This document shows, one piece after another, positions 23,091-31,359 of a DNA stretch of 32,677 nt. The stretch covers positions 1 through 32,677 of the forward strand of contig NZ_JAUG01000057.1 of the NCBI RefSeq assembly GCF_000708285.2, written 5' to 3'. Below the pieces are notes generated by a model. The model ran no database searches. It saw only the letters and a list, made by a program, of their open reading frames with translations, and was not told the origin of the DNA. How positions within the stretch are numbered: the first letter of the stretch is position 1; each line of letters begins with the position of its first letter. A program made the translations under genes and the position numbers. Source of the DNA: Pedobacter borealis DSM 19626 (GTDB taxonomy: Bacteria; Bacteroidota; Bacteroidia; Sphingobacteriales; Sphingobacteriaceae).

Positions 23091-23120
23091 ATATACCTCA
23101 GTTTTTTTACTGAGGTATAT
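23091..23120. promoter_or_regulatory. perfect inverted repeat upstream of the DUF433/DUF5615 pair
   Basis: ATATACCTCAGT (23091-23102), a loop of six T, and ACTGAGGTATAT (23109-23120) form a perfect 12 bp-arm inverted repeat. It ends 15 bp before the antitoxin start and five bases before a TATATTTG -7-like box (23125-23132). It fits an autoregulatory operator; as an RNA it could instead terminate the arginine decarboxylase transcript. Confidence 0.65.
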
Positions 23121-23135
23121 TTTTTATATTTGAGT

Positions 23136-23372
23136 ATGGCACATGAACAAATTAAGTTATTCGATCGGATCATTGCTACAGATGGTTTGATGGGAGGAAG
23201 ACCTACAATACGTGGGTTGAGATTTCCAGTTTCTGATGTACTTGAATTATTAGCAAGCGGCATGAGTGAGGAACAAATTCTAGAGGAACACCCCATCCTA
23301 GAAAAGGAAGATATTAGGGCTGTACTCTTATATAGCGCACAAAAAATAAATGAGGACTTAATGTATGAATAA
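23136..23372 (+). CDS. DUF433 antitoxin of a toxin-antitoxin pair
   Basis: The 78-residue protein matches the DUF433 pattern: IIATDGLMGGRPTIRGLRFPVSDVLELL, then the helical ASGMSEEQILEEHPILEKEDIRAVLLYSA. DUF433 proteins contain a winged/HTH DNA-binding part and act as antitoxins with PIN-like toxins. It overlaps the toxin gene by 8 bp. An open frame extends 25 codons upstream, but those cross the inverted repeat and the ATG at 23136 starts the conserved domain. The pair lies between housekeeping genes, so it may be a recent insertion. Confidence 0.88.
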   Translation: MAHEQIKLFDRIIATDGLMGGRPTIRGLRFPVSDVLELLASGMSEEQILEEHPILEKEDIRAVLLYSAQKINEDLMYE

Positions 23373-23718
23373 TTGGGAAATTTGGACCGACACCAATATA
23401 TCCCCTATAATTGCCAAATGGCTTTCAGAATACACAAATTTTAAAACAAGATCTTCTTTCAGTCTAAATTTACATTCAGTAGATGACTTGACCATTTTTA
23501 GAATGGCTCAAATTAAAAAAAATGTCATAATTGTTTCTAAGGATTCAGATTTCAAAGAATTAATCGATTGGTTTGGTGCTCCTCCAAAACTTATTCTTAT
23601 TAAATTCGGGAATTGTTCAAATAAACTATTTTGGCAAAAGTTAGAACCAAAGATTAACTCAGCATTAGAAGTTCTTTTAAATAAAAAAGAGGAAGTTAAT
23701 GTAATTAGTATCACATAA
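23365..23718 (+). CDS. DUF5615 PIN-like toxin
   Basis: The 117-residue product has the DUF5615 PIN-like fold: an early acidic residue in WTDTNISPIIAKWL (about 7-20, Asp9), then KKNVIIVSKDSDFKELIDW (about 51-69) with the central Asp pair, and PPKLILIKFGNCSN. Such proteins are predicted RNases paired with DUF433 antitoxins. Its start overlaps the antitoxin end by 8 bp, so they are translated together. The acidic residues of the active site are all present, and no truncation is seen. Confidence 0.85.
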   Translation: MNNWEIWTDTNISPIIAKWLSEYTNFKTRSSFSLNLHSVDDLTIFRMAQIKKNVIIVSKDSDFKELIDWFGAPPKLILIKFGNCSNKLFWQKLEPKINSALEVLLNKKEEVNVISIT

Positions 23719-23730
23719 CATATATTAAAA

Positions 23731-24627
23731 ATGCAATTCGGTAAAGTAGACGACCCAACCATTATAGATTATACCCTTCCTGCTGATGCTCCTGAAACAG
23801 CAACAGTTTTGGCAGCAAATAAACCTAAACAATCTTTCCAGGCCTATGTGGGTTGCGCCAAATGGAATAAGGCAGATTTAAAGGGGTTTTATCCAAAAGG
23901 AACTAAAGATGAATTGACTTATTATTCTACTCAATTTAATTCCATTGAGCTTAATGCAACATTTTATGGTATGCCAAGCCGTGAACAGGTAATCACCTGG
24001 ACGCAAAAAACACCTGCAGATTTTAAGTTTTTTCCAAAACTGACCAATACCATCAGTCACTTTAAAAGGTTGATTAACGTTAAAGAACCTGTAGAACAGT
24101 ATTGCGATGCCATCAGTAATTTCGAAGATAAATTAGGAATGGCTTTTCTTCAATTGCACGATAACTTTAAGCCTAAAGATTTTGAAAGGCTAAAAATTGT
24201 AATTAACGAATTCCCAAAAGTAATTCCTTTAGGTGTTGAAGTTAGAAATGGAGAATGGTTTTCAAATCCGGCCATTGCCAACGAATTTGCACAATTGTTT
24301 CAGGAAAATGGTGTGGCCAATATCATTGTTGATACTGCAGGCAGAAGAGATATGCTGCATATGCGTTTAACTTCGCCCACAGCCTTTGTGCGTTTTGTTG
24401 GCGCAAACGATGATGACATAGATAAAAAACGCTTAGACGATTGGATTGAAAGAATTGTGAGCTGGAAGGCGCAAGGTTTACAAAACTTATATTTCTTTGT
24501 TCACCAGAATGTAGAACTTTCCTCTCCGTTATTTTCCGCCTATTTTACGGAGAAACTGAATAAAGCTGTTGGAACTGATTTAAAAATCCCGGTAATGGCC
24601 AATCAGGCTTCGCCTAGCTTATTTTAG
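23731..24627 (+). CDS. DUF72 (YecE-like) family protein
   Basis: The 298-residue protein follows the DUF72 TIM-barrel family: VGCAKWNKADLKGFYPKG (about 40-57), YYSTQFNSIELNATFYGMPSREQV (about 65-88), FKFFPKLTNTISHFKRL (about 98-114) and HMRLTSPTAFVRFVG (about 210-224). The family is widespread and its reaction unknown. It comes 12 bp after the DUF5615 toxin but is probably a chromosomal gene, not part of that pair. The first 35 residues are extra and polar. Confidence 0.87.
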   Translation: MQFGKVDDPTIIDYTLPADAPETATVLAANKPKQSFQAYVGCAKWNKADLKGFYPKGTKDELTYYSTQFNSIELNATFYGMPSREQVITWTQKTPADFKFFPKLTNTISHFKRLINVKEPVEQYCDAISNFEDKLGMAFLQLHDNFKPKDFERLKIVINEFPKVIPLGVEVRNGEWFSNPAIANEFAQLFQENGVANIIVDTAGRRDMLHMRLTSPTAFVRFVGANDDDIDKKRLDDWIERIVSWKAQGLQNLYFFVHQNVELSSPLFSAYFTEKLNKAVGTDLKIPVMANQASPSLF

Positions 24628-24710
24628 TTTTTTTGGTACGTTATTCCCGCGTATGCGGAAATCTTAATGCATTTTAAATGAAGGATTAAGATTCCCAACC
24701 TACTGCTGGT

Positions 24711-24838
24711 CGAGATTTGCAATCTCGTCTGAATGAGTTGTGGATTTATAATCCACTTTAAGAATTTGCAAGTCGGGATTACAAATCCCGACTAACATAT
24801 TTAATTTCTACTATTAGTCGAGATTTGCAATCCCGACC
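24711..24838. repeat. array of four REP-like palindromes
   Basis: Four short palindromes lie in the gap between convergent genes: CGAGATT-TGC-AATCTCG (24711-24727), GTGGATT-TAT-AATCCAC (24740-24756), AGTCGGGATT-ACA-AATCCCGACT (24771-24793) and AGTCGAGATT-TGC-AATCCCGACC (24816-24838). The last two start units 45 bp apart that share the tail AACATATTTAAT. They resemble REP sequences moved by REP-associated tyrosine transposases, but no such transposase is in the window. They may also stop transcription from both sides. Confidence 0.75.
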
Positions 24839-24845
24839 AACATAT

Positions 24846-25342
24846 TTAATCTCTCTTATAAATCGTTTCGGTAGCTTTAGCTTCTTCCCCTTCCGGCGAA
24901 ACATTGTAAGCCGTTAATACGATTTCATTTTCGTAATTATTTCAAGCACTGTTTTCCAGCCCCAAAGCTGCTCGCCATATTCCGGACTGCCATATTCGCC
25001 AAAAACAGAAAAACCGTTTGTTGTAGCCTCACCACTCGAAAGCATAATCTGCGTACCCATGTGAAAACTATCGACCCAACTTGTCGTAAATCTTTGGTAA
25101 GGAATATCGAAACCGATAATCATTTTCCCTTCAAAAGCTTTTCCTTTCAAACTTCCCTGGTAATCAAGAGAAATAAAACGCTTACCCAAAATAGAAGTAA
25201 TTTTTGCTTCAGCCTGAGATTCATCTGCCAGTACGTCCTTTTCGAACCATGTTTTGGTTATCCCATTCCAAGTACCTATTAAACTTTGAAGCTGTTGGTG
25301 AGCACCATCTGCTAAAGATTGCTCAAATTTACTTTTCGCCAT
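24846..25342 (-). pseudogene. DUF1579 family protein, broken by a single-base frameshift near its C-terminus
   Basis: From the ATG at 25342 the protein reads as DUF1579: LQSLIGTWNGITKTWFEKD (about 18-36), ISLDYQGSLKGKAFEGKMIIGFD (about 56-78) and GSPEYGEQLWGWKTVLEIIT (about 118-137). In frame it stops after 142 residues at 24914 with KMKSY. If one base is restored after 24933, the frame continues as ENEIVLTAYNVSPEGEEAKA and ends at 24846 with 165 residues, the normal family length and end. This is therefore a one-base deletion: a real recent mutation, an assembly error or, least likely, a programmed shift. The function of the family is unknown. Confidence 0.8.
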
Positions 25343-25439
25343 AATCCAAACTTATAAAATTTAAGTAGGAATGTTTAATGGTTTGCATAGAAGATTTTGA
25401 ATTGAAAATTGTAAATTGTTAACTGAAAACTATCTATAT

Positions 25440-26153
25440 ATGTTAAAGGCGTTAGATCTCAATCAGGTAATGGTTATCGATATCGAAACTGTACCTCAAT
25501 ATCCATCTTTTCAAGATGTACCCCCACATTTCCAGGAACTTTGGGAGCAGAAAACACATTACCAAAGAAGTTCAGATCAAACTGCTGAAGAATTTTATGA
25601 AAAAGCAGGCATTATGGCCGAATTTGGTAAGATTATCTGCATTAGCATGGGCATTTTCAATGTACAGGACGAATCCTGCTCTTTTCGCATCAAATCTATT
25701 TTTGGCCACGATGAAAAAGAAATGCTGCTACAGTTTTCTGCTTTATTGAGTAAACAAATGCCTACCTTAATGTTCTGTGCGCACAATGGAAAAGAATTCG
25801 ATTTCCCCTATTTGTGCCGAAGGTTATTGGTTAACGGCATAGAAATTCCGGTTCAATTGCAGCTTTCAGGTAAAAAACCTTGGGAGGTAAATCATATCGA
25901 TACGATGGAACTCTGGAAATTTGGCGATTACAAACATTTTACTTCTTTAAACCTGCTAGCCGCTATTTTAGATATTCCTACACCTAAAGATGATATCAAC
26001 GGCGCGCAGGTAAGACAAGTTTATTATGAAGAAAAAAATCTCGATAGAATTATTACCTATTGCCAGAAAGATGTAATTACTACCGCCCAGGTACTGTTAA
26101 AATTTAAAGGTATGAATATAATTCCGGCAGAAAACATTACAATTGTAACCTAA
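25440..26153 (+). CDS. predicted 3'-5' exonuclease (PolB-like DEDD family)
   Basis: The 237-residue protein fits the PolB-like exonuclease family (DNA_pol_B_exo2): VIDIETVP at about 9-16 gives the first Asp-Glu pair, CAHNGKEFDFPYLCRRL (about 117-133) the second motif, and ITYCQKDVITTAQVLLKF (about 208-225) the third. Such enzymes trim DNA in repair. The ATG at 25440 (MLKALDL) is preferred over a TTG 24 bases upstream, which lies in an A+T word run (AATTGAAAATTGTAAATTG). Its stop overlaps the next start (TAATG), so it is co-translated with the ABC ATPase, though the functions are not obviously related. Confidence 0.88.
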   Translation: MLKALDLNQVMVIDIETVPQYPSFQDVPPHFQELWEQKTHYQRSSDQTAEEFYEKAGIMAEFGKIICISMGIFNVQDESCSFRIKSIFGHDEKEMLLQFSALLSKQMPTLMFCAHNGKEFDFPYLCRRLLVNGIEIPVQLQLSGKKPWEVNHIDTMELWKFGDYKHFTSLNLLAAILDIPTPKDDINGAQVRQVYYEEKNLDRIITYCQKDVITTAQVLLKFKGMNIIPAENITIVT

Positions 26154-27859
26154 TGTTAAACGTTGAGCATTTAAATATCGATTTTTATAACCAGGAAGAA
26201 AAAACCTGGTTTAATGCGGTAAAACAGATCAGTTTTAATGTAAAAAAAGGAACCGTTTTGGGTATTGTTGGCGAATCTGGTTCTGGAAAATCAGTTACAT
26301 CTTTCTCTATTATGCGCTTGCATGATGAACGTGCCGCAAAAATTACCGGAGAAATAGATTTTGAAGACATTAGCCTGCTCAATCTCAGCTCAAACGAAAT
26401 CCGCCAGATCAGGGGAAACCAGATCTCAATGATTTTTCAGGAACCCATGACTTCGCTCAACCCCGTTTTTACCTGCGGATACCAAGTGGCAGAAGCCATC
26501 ATGTTACATCAAAAGGTAGATAAAGCCGAAGCCAAAAAACATACCATCGCACTGTTTAACGAAGTGCAGTTGCCCCGACCAGAAAAAATATTTGATAGTT
26601 ACCCACACCAAATATCAGGCGGACAAAAGCAAAGGGTAATGATTGCCATGGCCTTAAGCCGCGATCCAAAATTATTAATAGCCGATGAACCCACCACGGC
26701 ACTAGATGTAACCGTTCAGAAAACAATTTTACAGCTCCTGTTAAAACTGAAACAGGAACGGAACATGGCAATGATCTTTATCTCGCACGATTTAGGCGTA
26801 GTAAATGAAATTGCCGATGAGGTTGCCGTAATGTACAAAGGCGAAATCGTAGAGCAAGGTCCGGCAAAATCTATTTTCGAAAACCCGCAACACCCCTACA
26901 CCAAAGGTTTGCTTGCCTGTCGCCCCTCACCTAGTCTACAATTAAAAAAATTACCGGTGGTGGCCGATTTCCTTACCGGAAAAATTGATGATGCTTCAGC
27001 ACATTTACAGGCTTCAAACCAACTAACAACAGCAGAAATAGCCACACGGAGAGCGGAACTTTATACCCAGAAACCTTTACTTCAGATTAAAGACCTATGT
27101 ACCTGGTATCCTATCCATAATGGTCTTTTTGGCAAAACGACTGGTTATGTTAAAGCTGTTGACCAGTTGAATTTTGAGGTTTTTCCTGGTGAAACCTTAG
27201 GTCTGGTTGGCGAATCGGGTTGTGGCAAAACCACTCTCGGCCGTACCATTTTACGGCTGATACAGCCTACTTATGGTGAAATCATTTTTAATGGAGAAAA
27301 CATTACACACATCAACAAAACAGCCTTACGGAAGTTAAGGAAAGATATTCAGATTATTTTTCAGGATCCTTACGCTTCATTAAACCCTAAATTAAGCATC
27401 GGTCAATCGATTTTAGAGCCATTACAGGTGCATAAATTATACCGTAACGATAACGAGCGTAAACAAAAAGTACTGGAATTGCTTGATAAAGTTGGCTTAA
27501 AAGAAGAGCATTTTAACCGGTATCCGCATGAATTTAGTGGCGGACAAAGGCAGCGTGTAGTGATCGCAAGGGCTTTGGCTTTACAACCTAAATTTATCAT
27601 CTGCGATGAATCGGTATCTGCTTTAGATGTTTCCGTGCAGGCGCAGGTTTTAAACCTCATCAAAGATCTCCAACGCGAATTCGGACTCACTTATATATTC
27701 ATTTCTCATGATCTGGCGGTTGTAAAGCATATTTCAGACCGTATTTTAGTAATGAATAAAGGAAAAATCGAAGAAGAAGGTTTTCCAGAGCAGATATTTT
27801 ATGCGCCAAAAGCAGCTTATACCCAAAAGCTGATCGCGGCTATACCAGGACACCAATAA
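26153..27859 (+). CDS. fused dipeptide/oligopeptide ABC transporter ATPase (DppD-DppF type)
   Basis: The 568-residue protein contains two ABC cassettes. The first has Walker A GESGSGKS (40-47) and signature SGGQKQRV near residue 157 followed by DEPTTALD; the second has GESGCGKTT near 355 and SGGQRQRV near 465 followed by DESVSALD. After each cassette comes the family's C-terminal extension with HPYTKGLLACRP or AYTQKLIAAIPG. These fused ATPases drive peptide, nickel or glutathione import with two permeases and a binding protein, none of which is in this window. It overlaps the exonuclease gene by one base and precedes a secreted sialidase-like gene by 6 bp. Confidence 0.93.
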   Translation: MLNVEHLNIDFYNQEEKTWFNAVKQISFNVKKGTVLGIVGESGSGKSVTSFSIMRLHDERAAKITGEIDFEDISLLNLSSNEIRQIRGNQISMIFQEPMTSLNPVFTCGYQVAEAIMLHQKVDKAEAKKHTIALFNEVQLPRPEKIFDSYPHQISGGQKQRVMIAMALSRDPKLLIADEPTTALDVTVQKTILQLLLKLKQERNMAMIFISHDLGVVNEIADEVAVMYKGEIVEQGPAKSIFENPQHPYTKGLLACRPSPSLQLKKLPVVADFLTGKIDDASAHLQASNQLTTAEIATRRAELYTQKPLLQIKDLCTWYPIHNGLFGKTTGYVKAVDQLNFEVFPGETLGLVGESGCGKTTLGRTILRLIQPTYGEIIFNGENITHINKTALRKLRKDIQIIFQDPYASLNPKLSIGQSILEPLQVHKLYRNDNERKQKVLELLDKVGLKEEHFNRYPHEFSGGQRQRVVIARALALQPKFIICDESVSALDVSVQAQVLNLIKDLQREFGLTYIFISHDLAVVKHISDRILVMNKGKIEEEGFPEQIFYAPKAAYTQKLIAAIPGHQ

Positions 27860-27865
27860 TAAAAA

Positions 27866-28906
27866 ATGCTTAAATATTTTTCAATTGTTTTTGCACTAAT
27901 TTTTCTTTCTTTAAACGTTTATGCGCAAAAAGTAGAAATCATTCAGTCGACTACTATTTTTGAAAAGGCGCCATTCGAGGCCTGTCATGCCTCAACCCTG
28001 GTTGATTTGGGCAAAGGAAAACTAATGGCCGCCTGGTTTGGCGGCAAACACGAAGGAAGTAAAGACGTAATCATCTGGTCGTCAATAAAAACCGGGACAC
28101 AATGGAGCCAACCAATCGAAATCGCAAATGGGATAATAAACGATAGCAGCAGATTTGCCTGCTGGAATCCTGTGCTTTTTAAAACAAAAAACGGCACTTT
28201 ATTTTTACATTATAAGGTCGGTGCAAATCCCAGAACCTGGTGGGCAGAATATAAAACATCTGTTAATAATGGAAAAACATGGTCTAAAGCACAGAAATTG
28301 CCTAAAGATTTCTTAGGGCCAATCAAAAATAAACCGATTCAATTACCAAACGGAACAATTCTTTATCCCTCAAGTACAGAAAGTTTAGATGGAAAAACAT
28401 GGGCCATCCATATTGAAAAATCAGATGCGGAAGGTAAAAACTGGAAAAAGATCAATCTCAACTGTGATACTTTCGGCGTAATCCAACCTTCTATTTTAAC
28501 CTATCCAAATGGAAGGTTACAGTTATTATGCAGAAGCAGGCAGAATGCGATTGTAGAAAGCTGGTCGGAAAATAATGGCGAAACCTGGTCAAAACTTAAG
28601 GCTACCCAATTGCCTAATCCAAATTCTGGTAGCGATGCCGTAACCCTGAAAGATGGTCGGCAATTACTGGTTTACAATCCGCTAACAGCCGGTAAAAACT
28701 GGTGGGAAGGCAGATCAGTATTAAAACTGGCCATATCAACCGATGGCGAAAATTGGCAGGATATTTACACACTCGAAAACCATAGCAAAGGCGAATACAG
28801 CTATCCGGCCATTATCCAGGATAGAAGCGGCAACATCCATTTGAGCTATACTGCCGAGCGGAAGAAAATCACTTACATGGAGATTAGGTTAGTCCATAGT
28901 CCATAG
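27866..28906 (+). CDS. secreted BNR-repeat (sialidase-like) protein
   Basis: The 346-residue product starts with a signal peptide (cut after about residue 20, VYA-Q) and folds as a sialidase-type propeller. Asp-box-like motifs recur: SVNNGKTW, SDAEGKNW, SENNGETW and STDGENW. ACHASTLVDLGKGKLMAAWFGG near 39-60 matches the start of the BNR_2 (exo-alpha-sialidase-like) family. Members act on sialic acid, rhamnose or other glycans, and the substrate here is unknown. The last codons (VHSP-stop) lie inside a run of the word CATAGTC that continues into the gap, so the original C-terminus may have been altered. It is probably cotranscribed with the ABC ATPase. Confidence 0.82.
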   Translation: MLKYFSIVFALIFLSLNVYAQKVEIIQSTTIFEKAPFEACHASTLVDLGKGKLMAAWFGGKHEGSKDVIIWSSIKTGTQWSQPIEIANGIINDSSRFACWNPVLFKTKNGTLFLHYKVGANPRTWWAEYKTSVNNGKTWSKAQKLPKDFLGPIKNKPIQLPNGTILYPSSTESLDGKTWAIHIEKSDAEGKNWKKINLNCDTFGVIQPSILTYPNGRLQLLCRSRQNAIVESWSENNGETWSKLKATQLPNPNSGSDAVTLKDGRQLLVYNPLTAGKNWWEGRSVLKLAISTDGENWQDIYTLENHSKGEYSYPAIIQDRSGNIHLSYTAERKKITYMEIRLVHSP

Positions 28907-29096
28907 TCCATAAGGAGGAATGAAGGTTAGAAATAAGGTTTAATCTGGAATATTATTTATTTGGTTAATCCTTGATAGTCAATAGCAATTTTCTCTACCC
29001 CCGCCTTGGCTATCAACTATGAGCTATTAAACCATCAGCAGGTAACCTGTTTGCTGTACCAATAAAAACCCAATGACCGATGAACCAATGAACCAT
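28891..29096. repeat. word repeats in the gap before rnr
   Basis: TTAGTCCATAGTCCATAGTC (28891-28910) overlaps the end of the preceding gene. A related, partly complementary ACTATGAGCTATTAAACC run lies near 29016-29033, and CCAATGAACCAATGAACC with ATAAACCATC near 29079-29103. A one-mismatch -7 box TATCTTCG is at 29156-29163, before rnr. No gene is seen in the gap. Confidence 0.5.
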
Positions 29097-29181
29097 AAAC
29101 CATCATCCATTTTACATATTGTGCCCTATATTTTCCATCCTGAGCATCTTTTCTGTATCTTCGGTAAATTCAGTTTAGCAT

Positions 29182-31314
29182 ATGGCAAAGAAAAAATCGG
29201 CAAATATAAAATTGGTTCTGAATCAATTGGTTAGTGATGTTTTTGAAAAAAACAATAATCAGCTGCTTAATTACAAGCAGGTTTCGGCCAAATTAAATTT
29301 GAACGATCAAGAATCAAGAGAAACCATTCTCGAGATCTTAAAAGAAGGGAAAAGTACTGGCATTTTCTTAGAACCAGAAAAAGGTAAATTTAAACTTAAA
29401 GAGCTGCAAAACTTTATTATCGGTACGGTTGATATGACTGCCGATGGTTCAGCTTATATTGTTCCGGAAGATGAATTTGAGAAAGATGTTTTTGTAGCTC
29501 CACGAAAACTTAAAAATGCGTTGCATGGTGATACCGTAAAAGCTTATGTTTTTGCGAAGAAAAGCGGTCGTAAAAATGATGGTGAAGTTGTCGAAATCAT
29601 CAAAAGGGCAAAATCAGATTTTACAGGTGTAATCAAAATATCAGATCGTTTTGCCTTCGTAATTGCGGACGACAAAAAAATGATGCACGATATTTTTGTC
29701 CCATTGGCCGATATCCACGAAGCCAAAAACGGTCAGCGTGTATTAGTAACCCTCTCAGATTGGCCAGAAAGTGCTAAAAATCCTATTGGGATTGTTAAAC
29801 ATGTACTGGGTAACCAGGGCGAGAACAATACCGAAATGAATGCTATTTTGGCACAGTATGGTTTTCCTTTAGAATTCCCCCCTCAGGTAGAGCGTGAAGC
29901 CAATGCCATTCCTGAAGAAATACCAACAGCTGAAATTGCCAAAAGAAAAGATTTTAGAAAGGTACTAACCTTTACGATAGATCCTGCAGATGCGAAAGAT
30001 TTCGATGATGCCATTTCTTATCAGAAACTACCGAATGGAAACCATGAAATTGGTGTTCATATTGCCGATGTTTCACATTATGTAATCCAGGGAACCGATC
30101 TCGATAAAGAAGCGTACAGCCGTGCCACTTCGGTTTATTTGGTAGACCGTGTGATCCCGATGCTGCCAGAGCGTTTGAGTAATGGGGTATGTTCATTACG
30201 TCCACATGAAGATAAATTGTGTTTTGCAGCCGTTTTCGAACTGGATGAGCAGGCCAATATTCAATCAGAATGGTATGGCAGAACAGTAATTCATTCTGAC
30301 AGAAGATTTAGTTATGAAGAGGCTCAGGAAGTAATCGAAAACAAAGAAGGTGATTATGCAGCAGAAATCCTGAAACTGAACGAATTAGCCTATATCCTTC
30401 GCGAGCGTAAATTTAAAAACGGGGCCATCAGTTTCGAAAGTACTGAAGTTAAATTCAAACTGGATGAAGCTGGCAAACCAATTGGTGTTTATGTAAAAGA
30501 GCGTAAAGATGCCCATAAACTGATTGAGGATTACATGCTTTTGGCCAACCGTAAAGTTGCCGAGTTTATAGCCAAGAAAACTAAGGGGAAAGACAAACTG
30601 ACCTTTGTTTATCGTGTGCACGATTCGCCAAATATGGAAACCCTGAATACTTTCGCAACCTTTGCTTCACGTTTCGGTTATAAAATCAATACCAAATCGG
30701 ATAAAGAAATTGCCAAATCACTAAACAATTTAATGGCCGATGTAGAAGGCAAGAAAGAACAGAATATCCTAACTTCTCTGGCCATCAGATCAATGGCAAA
30801 AGCGATTTATTCTACTAAAAAAACCAGTCATTATGGCTTGGCTTTTGAATATTACACACACTTTACTTCCCCTATCCGCCGTTATCCGGATGTAATGGCG
30901 CATAGGCTTTTACAGACTTATTTAGATGGAGGTAAATCTGCTGATATGGAATTTTACGAAGTGGCCTCTGTACATTCTTCGGCAATGGAGAAAAGAGCTG
31001 CAGATGCTGAACGTGCTTCTATTAAATACAAACAGGCCGAATACTTAGAAAACAATATCGGTACGGAATATAAAGGCATTATTTCGGGTGTTACCGAATG
31101 GGGTATGTATGTTGAGATAGAAGAGAACAAATGTGAAGGCATGATCCGTTTAAGGGACATATCAGACGATTTTTATGTGCTTGATGAGAAAAATTACTGC
31201 ATAGTAGGTCAACGCAAAAAGAAAAAATACCAGCTGGGTGATGAAGTGATGATCAGGGTGAAAAAAGTAGATCTTTCTAAACGTCAAATCGATTTCACCT
31301 TAATTCCAGATTAA
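29182..31314 (+). CDS. rnr: ribonuclease R
   Basis: The 710-residue protein is a 3'-5' exoribonuclease that can degrade structured RNA. The parts run in order: an N-terminal winged-helix region (about 10-75), two cold-shock domains (about 78-210), the RNB catalytic domain (about 250-600) with TIDPADAKDFDDAISY (265-280) giving the aspartate cluster, and a C-terminal S1 domain (from about 630, GIISGVTEWGMYVEIEENKC). It lacks a long basic tail but ends normally. A -7-like TATCTTCG box lies about 18 bp before the ATG. The polyprenyl synthase gene follows after 45 bp. Confidence 0.95.
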   Translation: MAKKKSANIKLVLNQLVSDVFEKNNNQLLNYKQVSAKLNLNDQESRETILEILKEGKSTGIFLEPEKGKFKLKELQNFIIGTVDMTADGSAYIVPEDEFEKDVFVAPRKLKNALHGDTVKAYVFAKKSGRKNDGEVVEIIKRAKSDFTGVIKISDRFAFVIADDKKMMHDIFVPLADIHEAKNGQRVLVTLSDWPESAKNPIGIVKHVLGNQGENNTEMNAILAQYGFPLEFPPQVEREANAIPEEIPTAEIAKRKDFRKVLTFTIDPADAKDFDDAISYQKLPNGNHEIGVHIADVSHYVIQGTDLDKEAYSRATSVYLVDRVIPMLPERLSNGVCSLRPHEDKLCFAAVFELDEQANIQSEWYGRTVIHSDRRFSYEEAQEVIENKEGDYAAEILKLNELAYILRERKFKNGAISFESTEVKFKLDEAGKPIGVYVKERKDAHKLIEDYMLLANRKVAEFIAKKTKGKDKLTFVYRVHDSPNMETLNTFATFASRFGYKINTKSDKEIAKSLNNLMADVEGKKEQNILTSLAIRSMAKAIYSTKKTSHYGLAFEYYTHFTSPIRRYPDVMAHRLLQTYLDGGKSADMEFYEVASVHSSAMEKRAADAERASIKYKQAEYLENNIGTEYKGIISGVTEWGMYVEIEENKCEGMIRLRDISDDFYVLDEKNYCIVGQRKKKKYQLGDEVMIRVKKVDLSKRQIDFTLIPD

Positions 31315-31359
31315 AATTTAAAATTGTGCCTTAAACACAGTGTTTACGCAATAATTACA

